Positions 1-10,783 of a stretch of DNA of 64,000 nt are shown here, in pieces (the stretch's first letter is position 1; every line of letters starts with the position of its first letter). The translations under genes and the position numbers were made by a program. The DNA is from Stictocephala bisonia. Taxonomy: Eukaryota > Arthropoda > Insecta > Hemiptera > Membracidae. The notes beneath the pieces were generated by a model that did not search any database, was not told the origin of the DNA, and worked only from the letters and a program-made list of their open reading frames with translations. Where the stretch lies: positions 41,001 through 105,000 of the forward strand of contig JAQJVL010000249.1 in the NCBI GenBank assembly GCA_035578905.1, in the 5' to 3' direction.

Positions 1-39
1 GTTATATGTTTTAATAATTTTAAATTGTTTTTTGAAATA

Positions 40-660
40 CTATGTCTAGTGTTAATGCAGTGTTTGGTAATTGCTGATTTTTCTTCTCGATTAAATTTTA
101 TATGTGAAAATTTTTCTTGAAATCTTTTTTTAATTTTTCTTTTTGTTTGGTCTATGTATTTACTGTTACAGTCATTACATTTTATTCAATAAATTCCTGA
201 TTTATTTTCATCATTCTCAGTATCTTTTGAATTTTTAAATTTATTTTTAGTTTTGCATGAAATATTTATATTTGTGTGTTTTATAAATGTTTTGTTGATA
301 GACTTTGAAAACTTTGTCCATTTATACCACTCCAATTACTGTTTTTTTTCTTCTATAGGGATAAGTTTTGTTTTTTATTTTTTTCTCTTGTTTTTTTGCT
401 TTTTTTTACATGTAATCTATCAAATTGGTTTTATACCCATTGAAAATTGCCACATTTAGTTCTTTTTTTTAATCTTTCTTCTGATAGAGGTGTATTTATT
501 AATCTAAAAATAAGAGAATGGAATACAGCTCTTTTTTGTGCTGGTGGATGATTGGAGTCATTGGTTATGTATCGATCAGTATGGATAGGTTTACGGTATG
601 TATCAAATTCAAGTTCTTTGGAAGTTGTGTTTCTAATGACTATAAGTCTAAAAATGGAAG
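40..660 (-). pseudogene. Penelope-like retroelement remnant (RT C-terminus and GIY-YIG)
   Basis: Translating the minus strand gives, from about 655 down to 480, a stretch with ELEFDTYRKP, TDRYITNDSNHPP and RLINTPLSEE. This matches the conserved region after the RT catalytic core in Penelope-like elements (YRKPT..., NDSxHP...). From about 205 down to 60 comes SGIY followed by IKCNDCNSKYIDQTKRK, the GIY-YIG endonuclease signature, with the usual glycine of YIG replaced by aspartate. The order RT then GIY-YIG is correct for Penelope elements read on this strand. Frameshifts and stops separate the pieces, so the element is dead. The left part may continue outside the window. The plus-strand frame at 253-459 is an antisense shadow of this remnant. 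The family call rests on motif recognition, not on a search. Confidence 0.75.
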
Positions 661-1004
661 TGAATTATTATATTCTAATTCATGCGTACATTGAATGCTG
701 AAGTAAAATCAATTTAATTAAACTGATTTATAAAATTTTGAAAGTTTTTGTTAAACACTGCAAATATGCCGTCAAAATAATGAATCTAAATTCTTGGGAA
801 GTATGATAGTGACCCTTTTGTTAAATTTTCAAAGTGGCTTCTGAATATGTTTGCTATTGAGCAGGAAAGAGGATTCCCCATGGATGTTCCAACTACTTGG
901 GAGTAAAATAAGTTTTTAAATTGAAAAGTGTTTTGATTCATGTATAGATTAACATGTATTCTTCACTACTTCACTATCTTTCCTTGTCAAATGACAAGCT
1001 TGAA
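661..1004. other. AT-rich spacer
   Basis: No coding pattern was recognised between the Penelope remnant and the hAT element. It may hold further decayed Penelope RT sequence. The last 8 bases (997-1004, AGCTTGAA) are the left target-site copy of the following hAT element. Confidence 0.4.
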
Positions 1005-1031
1005 CAGGCCCATAGCTAGACCTTCGGGACC
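1005..1031 (+). repeat. Left terminal inverted repeat of hAT element 1
   Basis: Begins CAGGCCCATAGCTAGACC and pairs with 3591-3617 on the opposite strand. The first 15 bases differ at one position, then the match weakens. The CAGG start is typical of hAT ends. Confidence 0.75.
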
Positions 1032-1342
1032 CTATATATTTTATTGATTGAACAAACTACTTGTATGATTATCTGTGTTTTACTATATATTAGCCATTAA
1101 TGATGATGGGAAATGTGACAGTATATTTATAGTTTATTAAAGGTTTATTCAAAATAGGAACAAAATTAATAATACTTTAATAACAACTTGAATACAAAGT
1201 ATTAAGTCTTTAAACTGTTTTTTTTTTGTTTTTTTTTAAATTCAAGCAACAAGTGACTTATGAATACACATAAATATACCAAAAATAAAAAAGTATCCCA
1301 AAATCACTAACATGTGTTGGGGTGTATATGTAACTAGGTTAA

Positions 1343-2250
1343 TTATAACGATTTCCTTTCGGACTTGACACTAGCAATTATGTGAATAACTCTGTTGAAG
1401 TCAATTCTTTGTGTTCTTTCATTGTCTATTGATAAAAGTGCTAAAATGCTAAGACGTTGTTGAGACATGGAATTCTGCAGATAGTTTTTAATCTTTCTGC
1501 TTTGGCTACTGTGGGGTACATCAAGCAGTAAGTACATCTAAATATACAGAAGCTAAGGAACTGTTTTCTATCAGCAGGAGATTCGCAACATCTGTAAATC
1601 ACCTTAACTTAAATTAAAAGCATTTCTGACTGATAAAATCTGTGCTTTGAAAAATGGCGTCACATTATCAGAAAATCTGTTTGCAAATTTTTCGGCTTCA
1701 CAAAGCAATTCCTCATCTGTACATGAAGACAGGAAAGAAGGTTAGACAATTTTGAAAGAGTCAATAACTTCTTTCATTCCTTTAAAACGGTTGTCAAGCT
1801 GTCACAATACAGTTTCGACCACTAGATTAAATACTGTCACTCTGAACTTGCTTTTAGGATCGGCCAATCTTTGGTCTTCGCAAAGTTCATCAAAATGCTT
1901 TTTCACTTTTCTAGTTCGTTGGTCCGTGAATTCCTGCGAAATTGAAATTCCCCACGTTGAACATAATTTTCTTGCTTTACTAACTACTTCTTCGAATTAC
2001 CAACAAAGTTCGGTCACTTTCAACAAAGCATTCCCAAGTGAGTTGATCATTAAATCTACAGATTCAGAATGTAAGGATTTTTATGCGATATTTATTTCTC
2101 CCAATATTTTACACTGGACTCTCAAAAGCAAAACAAAACTAAAAGATTCTAACTTTATCCTGAGACCCTCAGTTTCATTCTTTACATTGGGCTTTTTGCT
2201 TGTCAAATTATTTTATTTAATTCTTTCATCACATTACAAAACCTCTCTTT
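1343..2250 (-). pseudogene. hAT transposase remnant (C-terminal half)
   Basis: The minus-strand translation contains ARKLCSTWGISISQEFTDQR, then KVKKHFDELCEDQRLADP, then VTVFNLVVETVL. These motifs resemble ZMYM1/hAT transposases of insects and vertebrates upstream of the dimerisation region. At 1537-1343 it continues with RKIKNYLQNSMSQQRLS and LALLSIDNERTQ, the conserved hAT C-terminal dimerisation motif. The stretch between (about 1540-1740) is frameshifted. An in-frame stop interrupts the segment near 1800, where a tryptophan is expected before QLDNRFKGM. The N-terminal BED finger and first catalytic region are absent. The 174-residue plus-strand frame at 1752-2276 is an antisense shadow. 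The gene cannot make functional transposase. Confidence 0.8.
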
Positions 2251-2266
2251 TACAACGTAAACGGCT

Positions 2267-3228
2267 GTGCACTTGAGTTTGGAGGTTCTTTACTGAGAAA
2301 CTAAAAGGCATATGAACACTCCAATCACAACACTGTTTTCCCCATTTAATTTTGCGTTATGAAATATGCATGTTTAAGTTTTATTATAAGTTTTAATAAT
2401 TTGTATGATAGTGGGAACAAAAACAGTACCAGAATTTTAATTACATCAAATGTACACCACATTACTAAAAAAAACACGTTAATGTATCGCATTTATATTT
2501 CATTACATGGTAGATGGGAATGTTTTGTATAAGTTTGATATATTTTAGAATGTTAACTCTTCAATAAAATGAGTTATTATTGATTCCCTGAAACATTGTT
2601 TTCTTGGCTTCTCTAAAAATTAATTAATTATCTTGTTCTATTCCTTATGAATTATATAGTTAAGATAGATTACTTTAATATGCGCAAGTAAATGCAGGGA
2701 TTTTAGATTGATTTAAATCAACTTAAAATAACGTTTAATTGATAAACTTAAATTTATTTACATCAATTATGAAATAGCTGTCTTTACTTACACAAATGAA
2801 AGTGCTAGATTGTTACAACACACATCTTAAGGACTACAACAAGACCAAGTTAATGACTTTATGACCTCTAGAAACCAAGAAAAAAATGTTTTAGAAAATT
2901 GATACGAACTTTTTTCTTGGAAAGTTAAAATTCTACAATTTACAAAACTTATAGAAAACATTCGTATCTACCACGTATTAAAATACGAATGTGATAATTT
3001 GTCGTGGTTTTTAGTAATAACGGTGTAAATTTGTTGTACAGTGAAAACTAGATAAAATTTCGTTACTTCTTTCTTCCAATTGGCATAGCAATTATTAATA
3101 CTTACAACGAAATTCATAAATACGTAGGTCATAACGAAAAATTAAACGGGGAAAACAATGGTGTAATTGGATTTTACATAGGCTTCTTAGTTTCTTAGTA
3201 AACAAACAACCTTCAAACTCGGGTGCAC
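2267..3228. repeat. Large imperfect palindrome inside hAT element 1
   Basis: Bases from 2267 rightward match the reverse complement of bases from 3228 leftward almost continuously to a centre near 2747. Examples are GTGCAC at both tips, TGTTTTCCCC (2333 area) against its complement near 3150, and TGGTAGAT (2507 area) against its complement near 2970. Each arm is about 450 bp. By eye roughly two thirds to three quarters of positions agree, with small indels. It abuts the transposase remnant, so it is probably an old inverted duplication of the element's 5' region. Confidence 0.7.
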
Positions 3229-3369
3229 ATAATTTCAGCGCCAACGCTATCCGAGACTATCCAGACGTACGACGTTCAAGCCACACTAACTTGTCTAAAC
3301 CACTGGTGAAAATTAAAATCAGGAAAATTTAAATACATAAATATTTGTGTGGAAACGAAAATTAAATGA

Positions 3370-3480
3370 TTTACTTTATTTATTTCATTAATTTGTATAC
3401 AAGATCTAGGCCTCGCCAAGTTATGCAAAACTTGTCGGTGAGGTCTTATAGTAAAAAAAAATTGAATACAGAGAATACAT
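3370..3480 (-). other. Possible non-LTR 3' tail fragment
   Basis: On the minus strand this ends in AATAAATAAAGTAAATCA after a short stretch that reads DLTDKFCIT-like. This resembles the 3' end of insect non-LTR elements, but it is too short and diverged to be sure. Confidence 0.2.
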
Positions 3481-3590
3481 GTTTTTTTATTAAAAATTTT
3501 TAATAGTAATTTTCAACATTGGGTGGTTTAAAAGGTTTATTATACGTCCCCAAAACGCCAGTACATTTTAAATTTTCTTTCATCCTCCTT

Positions 3591-3617
3591 GGTTGTCCCA
3601 GCCTAGCTACGGGCCTG
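3591..3617 (-). repeat. Right terminal inverted repeat of hAT element 1
   Basis: Read on the minus strand it begins CAGGCCCGTAGCTAGGC. It is followed on the plus strand by AGCTTGAC, the second target-site copy. Confidence 0.75.
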
Positions 3618-3625
3618 AGCTTGAC

Positions 3626-4063
3626 CAGGAGGATGGTACATTGGAGTATAGTGAAGTGAAATGTTTATGTATAGGCAATATTACGTCCTAGATAAGAATG
3701 ACTGAACCTTTTAAAATGTATTGAACGTGTATTAGCAGCACATGTGAAGATTATAATGGCCGCCTTTAAAGAAGGAGATCGAAAATTGGCAACGCCGCAC
3801 TGAGACTCAAGATTCCGGCCTCCATCCATTTTCTAATACAGGATAACGGCGGTTCACCTTAATGGGGTGTTTTACGTACTTTGATGTTTCTGATTACTTC
3901 TAAAACTTATCAGAATGATTATCTTGACACTATCAAACTAGATCAACTATCCGGGTTTCTTTATTTCTGTCGATATATCACTTCCAAAACCGTTCTAAAC
4001 TAATACGTTCTAAACTGTGATGATTGTTTGCTATTGTTTATAGGCTACTAACTGAGGAATGCT
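3626..4063. other. Spacer between the two hAT elements
   Basis: No coding or repeat structure recognised. The base composition is mixed, with a GC-richer patch around 3755-3860. Confidence 0.4.
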
Positions 4064-4071
4064 GTGATTTG

Positions 4072-4085
4072 CAGGGCCGCCCAGA
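4072..4085 (+). repeat. Left TIR of hAT-type element 2
   Basis: CAGGGCCGCCCAGA, preceded by the target-site copy GTGATTTG at 4064-4071. A GC-rich subterminal region follows to about 4125. Confidence 0.8.
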
Positions 4086-4918
4086 GACTTTGGGTGGCCC
4101 CGGGGCAAAGTTTACCGTGTGGCCCCTTCCTTCACTTCAAAATATTTACTCTGATTGTCAAATATACTATAATTTATATTTTACTTTTAGCACATACTAC
4201 AATATTCTTACCATCTCTTTCGTTAGATTACTATTGTAATTAAGATTCTTGTTCATGGACGTTTTCTCAGGGCTAGCTGCGAAGCTCCGATAAGTTTTTC
4301 TCTAATTATCATATACTTTTTAAACATTTCCTTAAGTATTACCACTACAATAACATCAATCTCTTATAACAAAACTGCTATTCTTTAATATTAAATAAAT
4401 AATAACTAACAAAGCAATGCCACAGTCAGTTGCATAGTTGGGCGCAGCAGCTCTTCGATTGCCAGTTGAGGAGCCATCCTCGCCAATGATATTAGCTGTG
4501 GATGAGGGAGGGAGGGGCCAATAAATTTGTATAGGCCACTTGGCTTCGCTAGCTAAAGAGCAAGTTTAGACTGAGAGTGACCGAATGTTTAGGAAGTAAA
4601 ATAATTAAGCGAGCGCGAACATCTAGTGCTTTAAAAACAGTCAACTGAGAGATGAGGTTATGTTATTGTTTTCAAAACAGGTTGTAGACCACTGGGTACG
4701 TAGCTTATTGATGTTGGACATTAAAACATCTAGTTTATATTCGTGATTTTAGTTTGTCTTTAGGCTAAACTATAAAACTATTCAATTTTTATTTCACAGG
4801 CATAAAAGGCATTTTGTACCAACTCAATTTTCTCAGCATAAAACATAGTAAAATTTATGTCTGTCAAATTGGATACTATATCATTGATGTACATCAAAGT
4901 GTACACGTCCTTACAGTG

Positions 4919-4995
4919 ACAGTGGTATTGACACACCCCCATTCACGAACAGTGGTATTGACCCTCCCGCTCAACAATACACGTACGGTGGTTCA
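4919..4995 (+). repeat. Two diverged units of the 36-bp repeat family
   Basis: The stretch contains CAGTGGTATTGACACACC and, further on, ACACGTACGGTGGT. These are recognisable relatives of the 36-bp arrays at 21.3, 25.8 and 28.9 kb. It lies inside hAT-type element 2. Confidence 0.5.
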
Positions 4996-5002
4996 ATCTT
5001 AG

Positions 5003-6785
5003 ATAATTTCACTTATCACGCAACAAACAATAAATAAATACTGTATTAATGATTGTCAAAAATATAAATGGCTTACTCGTTCGTCAGTGACAGTAAAAAA
5101 TTATAAAAATTATTTTGATTGGTCGTAGATTTGTTATGTTAATGAATGACAACATTAATCAATTATGCTATTTCTTTGGGAACAACCTGTACGTGGGCAT
5201 AATTGGTTTTTAATCAAGAGCTACTTTACTGAATATGTTGAGAATACACCCCTGTTCCTGTTACAGTTTCAGGGTAAATTAAACCAGACAATAAAAGAGT
5301 TACAACAAGTTAAATGTCACAAAATAAATATTATTCAAAAGGAGTTGTACAAATCTGAACAATGATGAAGCTGTTTTATCTATTAACGGTGTACTTAAGA
5401 GCTCCTCTTTTCATTAGGACCTATGTCATAATATATTGGTAAAATGTCTTTACGAACATCCTTGTCATAATAACTAGTAAATTTAAAATGTCAAAGGAAA
5501 CATTACAGTAGAGAGAAAGTAAAAAAATTGCATGTACAGTAAACTCTGGTTAACCGGTTAAATATGATGGAAGATGAATCCGGATTGTACAGAACGTAAC
5601 AAAATTATAGTTTTTAGACAAGATTATGCCACGCAATTCCTCCCGCGATAGCGTAGGGCAAGTTGAATGTAATGAATCATACACACATATTGTTGCACAT
5701 CCGGTAAGCGAGCGGTGATGTTATTGTATGCATATTTTACCAGATTTAAGTACCTAGAAATCTACTGTAATTTAGTGGTTTCATCGTTAATTTATTCTTT
5801 TTATACTGTAAAAATATATAATTTACTTTGCAGTATATTACAATACTATATTGAAACATTTATAGTCTATTTTTATTGATTTCAATAAAACGTTACCATA
5901 AATTACTGGGCCTAAACTTTAGCTTTTTGTTCTCTCAAAATCTGGAAATGGAATATGAATCATAGAAAATTAAATTAATTGACAATTATAGTAGTTTACT
6001 AGGAAATCCAAAAGAACGCATTAAATTACAGAAATATCACTCTATAAAATACAACAATAACAAAATATTTCTTTACTGGACGACAGCAAACAAACAGACT
6101 AATGATTGACGATGTCCCCGATCTACCCTTCATGACAATTAATTAAACTCTTCCAGCCACGTTGTTACAACATTGTATATTTTGCCTGCGTGTTTTTCGG
6201 GTGCAAAACACAGTTACTACTGAAATACGACTACTATTTCTTAAATTTAGTGCATATATTGAAAAATTGCACTAAATTACTGCAAAGAGGAAAGCGTGCA
6301 ACGTTACCACGTTCGAACGGAGTGCCACCGCCTAATACCAGCTTTGAAACCAAGTTTGTAAGAACCTTTTCTCATAAAGACTTTTCGACCTTTTTAAAAT
6401 GTTTTTACTTTAATTTTGTTTGCTTATTTATTTGTGTTGTTCTTAGGCTTCCACTCTTTTTATTACAATTTATTAATTTGCATACTTTAGGCCGCAGGTT
6501 ACTGATCAATCGTTTTCACATTATATAGATATATTATTTTGCTACGATGAGTCAAGGGATTTTCGAAACACTAAATCAAGATTATTTTTCTACATAAACA
6601 GAATTTGTGAAAAAATCTAAATAAGGATAAAAGCTTAATCAACAAACCACTACAAATACAAATCAATTCGCAATTGCTGTATTATCTTAAGTTTATAATA
6701 GTAATATATCATAAATAATGGTTTTGTAAGGAAAATAACGTGACCAAGCGATTAATTTTCCTACCACTAAAAGCCAAGATAGAGT
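5003..6785. other. Internal region of hAT-type element 2
   Basis: AT-rich sequence with only short frames (5165-5365 and 6190-6528), neither of which resembles a known protein. No transposase motif was found in any frame I read. Confidence 0.4.
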
Positions 6786-7542
6786 TGAATTTAGGACAAG
6801 TATAACAATTTTGTTTAAAGTAGTATATACTTTTGAAATTAAAGTTAAAAAATAAAACCTACAGAAACGTTCTTGTCCACCTTGTATTAAACACGTCCAA
6901 AAACGGAGTTTTGAGTAATACAAATGTAAAGTTAGTGGGTCTTTTGACATGTTTTATATAAATATTGAACGAAAACAGGACATCTCATAGAGGTAGCCCC
7001 CTGTCCACACCACTCAAGTATATTTATATGTTCGCAAACTGGAATTTATAATTTGGTGTGTTCACAAGCTGCATGACTTTACACTTGTTCGCAAAGAAGA
7101 CAACTGGCGAGGGGTACAGTTGCAGTCACACACCAACCAGAGCGTATGCTGTCACACCACTATGTCGACCGCTGACAAACTTCAAAGACCAGTGTACAAC
7201 TTGCTCCAAAAGTCTCCCTGGTTGCTATAAAACAAATGGTTTACATTCTGTATACGGTAGGGTGGCGCACGGACCCGCCAGCTACCTGTGTCTGTCCTTT
7301 CCTCCCCCCGGCGCTCGCGGCTGTTTCCATAATGAGTCACCAACTAGCCCCTCTAATAGAATTATTAACTTTTTTTACTTTCTCATAATATCTCAATTTT
7401 AATAGAATATTTGTAAAGTACTAACAAAACTAAGAAAAGTGATATAAAACACGATGTGCTTTGATTATAAATAACGAAATGGTCGAAAGTTATTTTTTAG
7501 CCGGAATACTGTATGATTTGTTAAATGTTTTATATTTCTCAT
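6786..7542 (+). repeat. Left inverted arm of the DD82E element
   Basis: Starts TGAATTTAGGACAAG and runs to ATTTCTCAT. It is the near-perfect inverse of 10032-10783. It includes a GC-rich module (about 7254-7465) that occurs three times in the region. A 114-codon open frame (7058-7402) is present and is duplicated in the other arm, but it looks non-coding. Confidence 0.85.
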
Positions 7543-8170
7543 AATTCCCTAATCTTGATACAATATTATTTTAAGGAGTTCTTTGAAAAAAGGTAGAATA
7601 ATTTAAAACTATGTTATCGCATACTATTTAATCAGCCAAAATATCATTAAATAGGCAACACTACATACTTTACAGTTTATTTGATTAATAAATCAACATT
7701 ATTTTATATTACTCCCAGTAATCTTCTTCAAGCCAAAGTATTTAGTGTCCAGAAGTTGAGCATTTTCCATTTATCTTCCATGTTGTTTCTGTGTGACACT
7801 GAAATAAAACAAAATCGCGCTAAAACCAATATACAATATTTTAAGATTGCAGTTAATTTTTTACCATTCGTTATATTTTATTACTAGTTCTAATGACATT
7901 AAAATGTTTTAAAGCATACATTGAAATGTTACAGTACCCGCTATTCATCAATCATCGCAACCTTATTGTCATGACTAATAAAGAAGTAGTAATATCTTAT
8001 TATACTCTACTTATATTAAAAAAAAACGTTTAAAGTCTCTGTAAATTTGAAGATAATTATTTTGTTTTACTGTATACTATTATCATATTTTTATACCCTT
8101 TTTGTAATCATATATGTTACGTCCAATAAAATTTTCTAGGTAAATAGATTTTATTTTTTATTTTACCTGA
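7543..8170. other. Internal 3' flank of the DD82E transposase gene
   Basis: AT-rich sequence downstream of the minus-strand transposase stop. AATAAA-like signals on the minus strand could serve polyadenylation. The short plus-strand frame at 7681-7887 has no recognisable product. Confidence 0.4.
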
Positions 8171-9673
8171 TTACTCTAGAGGTGACACTCCCAGATCGTC
8201 ATCGTCATCGCTGGTATCCCAGTCACTGTCATCCGATTCACCAGGGGCCAGATTAATGACTAGTTCTTGGACACTGACGTCATCAAGTCCTTCGTTTGTC
8301 CAGTCTGCCTCGACTTCTTTCTTGACGTGTTCAACGCATTTGCGCCAATCTTCTGAGGTGAAGGAGTTTACAGCTTCCATAAACAAATCCTGAACATCGT
8401 TCAATTTAAATGTAGTATTCCTTGCTGCTACATACCGCTTCAAAGTTGACCAAACCAGCTCAATTGGATTGTAATTACAGTGGTACGGTGGCAGTCTGAT
8501 TACTTTAAACCCACGCTTACAGGCTTCTTTATCTATTACGTAAGATTTTCTTTGTTCCTTATGCAGCTTTACAAGACTGTATAGTTCTGGCTTCCGCATG
8601 TCTGGTGAATATGAAATGCCGCGAGTTTTCAGCCATTCCTCCATTTCACACTTTCGTGAGCCAGATGTTGGCGCTTTGTTGGCTACTTGAGAGTGGTAAG
8701 GTGCGTTGTCCATTACTATTGTCGAACCAGCTGGAATAGACTTCAGGAGAACCTCAAAAAACCAACCCTCAAAGACTTCGGAATTCATTTCCTCGTGATA
8801 TTCGACCGTTTTTTTTGACTGGAATATCAGAGGTGGCGACTTGATCCAGCCGTTAAAGCCTCCTGCATGGCAAATTATTAAACGTTTTCCTTTTCCTAAA
8901 GGGGCATTTACAGAACACTTTACACTGTCATTTGTCCATCCTGAGTCTTTCGAAGTGTTGGCGTTGATCCATGTTTCATCCAGAAAAATAACTTTTTTAT
9001 AGTCAATTTCCCGAATTTTTCGCAAATATCGGCACCTAGCAAGAGCAACTGAGGGTTTCTCCATGAGAACTTTTCTATTGTCTAACTTTTTCCATTTAAA
9101 TCCGATAGTTTTCAAAATTTTTGCCAGTGTTCGTATACAACCATCAAACAAACCCGCTGTTCGTAAACTTACTTTTAACTTTCGGAGGGTAGGGACTTCT
9201 CGGCGTCTGTAGTAGCTAAAAACGTGGTTTCTAATTGCAGTTTTCTCAAAATCGTCTAGCTGTGTAACTATTGACTTGTATGGTTTTCTTCTTCTTGGGG
9301 TAGTAAGCTTAGGGATGGTAGGTCTAGGAGTATTTTGCCTGGATTTATTACTTACAGCTGATTCAGGTATTGGTGATTGATCCGTTTCTTCAAAACTTTG
9401 AGGGTTGACACTAGAGTTTCCTTCATTTTCCACTGCTTGTTTTAGTTGCGACTTGATCCGCACCAATGTTCTTCGTGAAATGTTACATGCGGCGACCACT
9501 CTTTCAGATACTTTTTTCACATCTAATAATGGACCTTTGTTGTCAAGTTCCCGCTCAAAGTAATGTAACACCGATGCAATTATAGTTCTGGCTTGAGAGT
9601 TATAAGTAAACCCACGTTTTTCACTTGATGGCGGCATAATCGTGCACAAAAAATTAAAACATTCACTAAACAA
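8171..9673 (-). CDS. DD82E IS630/Tc1/mariner-family transposase, intact
   Basis: This 500-residue protein would bind the element ends in the nucleus and catalyse cut-and-paste transposition. Residues 25-80 form a helix-rich N-terminal region with an HTH-like segment (VAACNISRRTLVRIK). A basic linker, TPRRRKPYK, lies near 125-133. A second helical region follows at 140-220. The DDE domain shows D232 in FLDETW, D322 in VMDNAPYHS and E405 in YNPIELVW. I count exactly 82 residues between the last two, against 34 in Tc1 and mariner. The C-terminus (about 478-491) is acidic, with DDSDWDTSDDDDD. M1 is the longest start. M13, in MPPSSEKRGF, is a plausible alternative because it begins the charged, conserved-looking part. 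There is no internal stop or frameshift, so the copy may be recent or still active. The family name Sailor is from memory of the DD82E group. Confidence 0.88.
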   Translation of the reverse strand: MFSECFNFLCTIMPPSSEKRGFTYNSQARTIIASVLHYFERELDNKGPLLDVKKVSERVVAACNISRRTLVRIKSQLKQAVENEGNSSVNPQSFEETDQSPIPESAVSNKSRQNTPRPTIPKLTTPRRRKPYKSIVTQLDDFEKTAIRNHVFSYYRRREVPTLRKLKVSLRTAGLFDGCIRTLAKILKTIGFKWKKLDNRKVLMEKPSVALARCRYLRKIREIDYKKVIFLDETWINANTSKDSGWTNDSVKCSVNAPLGKGKRLIICHAGGFNGWIKSPPLIFQSKKTVEYHEEMNSEVFEGWFFEVLLKSIPAGSTIVMDNAPYHSQVANKAPTSGSRKCEMEEWLKTRGISYSPDMRKPELYSLVKLHKEQRKSYVIDKEACKRGFKVIRLPPYHCNYNPIELVWSTLKRYVAARNTTFKLNDVQDLFMEAVNSFTSEDWRKCVEHVKKEVEADWTNEGLDDVSVQELVINLAPGESDDSDWDTSDDDDDLGVSPLE

Positions 9674-10031
9674 AAAAATATCACTTGGAAAAAAATTAAA
9701 CTATTTAAACAATTAAAAAAATAATAAATAAACCAACTATGTGTAATGTATTCGTTACAAGTTATCCCGGGAAGTATCCACATCTAACTGAAAACTACCC
9801 TGGCACCCTGGACAACCATTACTGCTAAGAGTGGTGAATCACCAACCCCTTCGCGGAAAAATATTAGCGCACATATTAGACTACGGTTAGTCATCAACAA
9901 GTTCAATGTCCTAACCAGTCTTGTTGTCCCATGTCCCATATCTGCACACTGCACGACTATGGGAGAAGGCAAGAGTACCGTACCTTATTTCAAAGTACTC
10001 TTAAAATAATATCGTATCATGATAACGTTGT
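9674..10031. promoter_or_regulatory. 5' flank of the DD82E transposase gene
   Basis: Lies directly upstream of the transposase start on the minus strand and ends at the right arm. It should carry the promoter. A/T-rich stretches occur at 9690-9735, but no clear TATA box or initiator could be assigned. The frames at 9580-9783 and 9784-9972 look fortuitous. Confidence 0.35.
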
Positions 10032-10783
10032 ATGAGAAATGTAAGACATTTAACAAATCATACAGTATTCCGGCTAAAAAATAACTTTCGACCATTATTT
10101 ATAATCAAAGCACATCGTGTTTTATATCACTTTTCTTAGTTTTGTTAGTACTTTACAAATATTCTATTAAAATTGAGATATTGTGAGAAAGTAAAAAAAG
10201 TTAATAATTCTATTAGAGGGGCTAGTTGGTGACTCATTATGGAAACAGCCGCGAGCGCCGGGGCGAGGAAAGGACAGACACAGGTAGCTGGCGGGTCCGT
10301 GCGCCACCCTACCGTATACAGAATGTAAACCATTTGTTTTATAGCAACCAGGGAGACTTTTGGAGCAAGTTGTACACTGGTCTTTGAAGTTTGTCAGCGG
10401 TCGACATAGTGGTGTGACAGCATACGCTCTGGTTGGTGTGTGACTGCAACTGTACCCCTCGCCAGTTGTCTTCTTTGCGAACAAGTGTAAAGTCATGCAG
10501 CTTGTGAACACACCAAATTATAAATTCCAGTTTGCGAACATATAAATATACTTGAGTGGTGTGGACAGGGGGCTACCTCTATGAGATGTCCTGTTTTCGT
10601 TCAATATTTATATAAAACATGTCAAAAGACCCACTAACTTTACATTTGTATTACTCAAAACTCCGTTTTTGGACGTGTTTAATACAAGGTGGACAAGAAC
10701 GTTTCTGTAGGTTTTATTTTTTAACTTTAATTTCAAAAGTATATACTACTTTAAACAAAATTGTTATACTTGTCCTAAATTCA
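10032..10783 (-). repeat. Right inverted arm of the DD82E element
   Basis: Inverse copy of the left arm with only scattered substitutions and small indels. For example, GCGAGG here replaces a longer G/C run at the corresponding left-arm site. Its outer end is AAATTCA at 10777-10783. Confidence 0.85.

Larger units (their letters stand above)
1005..3617 (-). mobile_element. Decayed hAT transposon with ends and TSD
   Basis: The left end reads CAGGCCCATAGCTAG from 1005. The right end, read on the minus strand from 3617, is CAGGCCCGTAGCTAG, so 14 of the first 15 bases match. The flanks are AGCTTGAA (997-1004) and AGCTTGAC (3618-3625), a 7/8 match of the 8-bp length diagnostic of hAT insertions. 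Between the ends lies decayed hAT transposase on the minus strand (about 1343-2250), which supports the superfamily call independently. The 2.6-kb size and missing N-terminal transposase region indicate an internally rearranged, inactive copy. Its right half is occupied by a large imperfect palindrome. Confidence 0.8.
6786..10783 (-). mobile_element. DD82E (Sailor-type) IS630/Tc1/mariner transposon with long inverted arms
   Basis: Two inverted arms of about 755 bp (6786-7542 and 10032-10783) flank a single intact transposase gene on the minus strand, giving a 4.0-kb unit. The arms appear about 98% identical. The catalytic spacing (82 residues between the second D and the E) matches the group described as Sailor/DD82E. 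I did not find a clear TA target duplication at the outer limits of the arms. The true element ends may therefore differ, or the arms may be inverted copies of another repeat. It is nested in hAT-type element 2. Confidence 0.7.

Noticed and set aside
1752..2276. 174-codon plus-strand frame as a gene
   Set aside because: The opposite strand reads as hAT transposase, so this is an antisense shadow.
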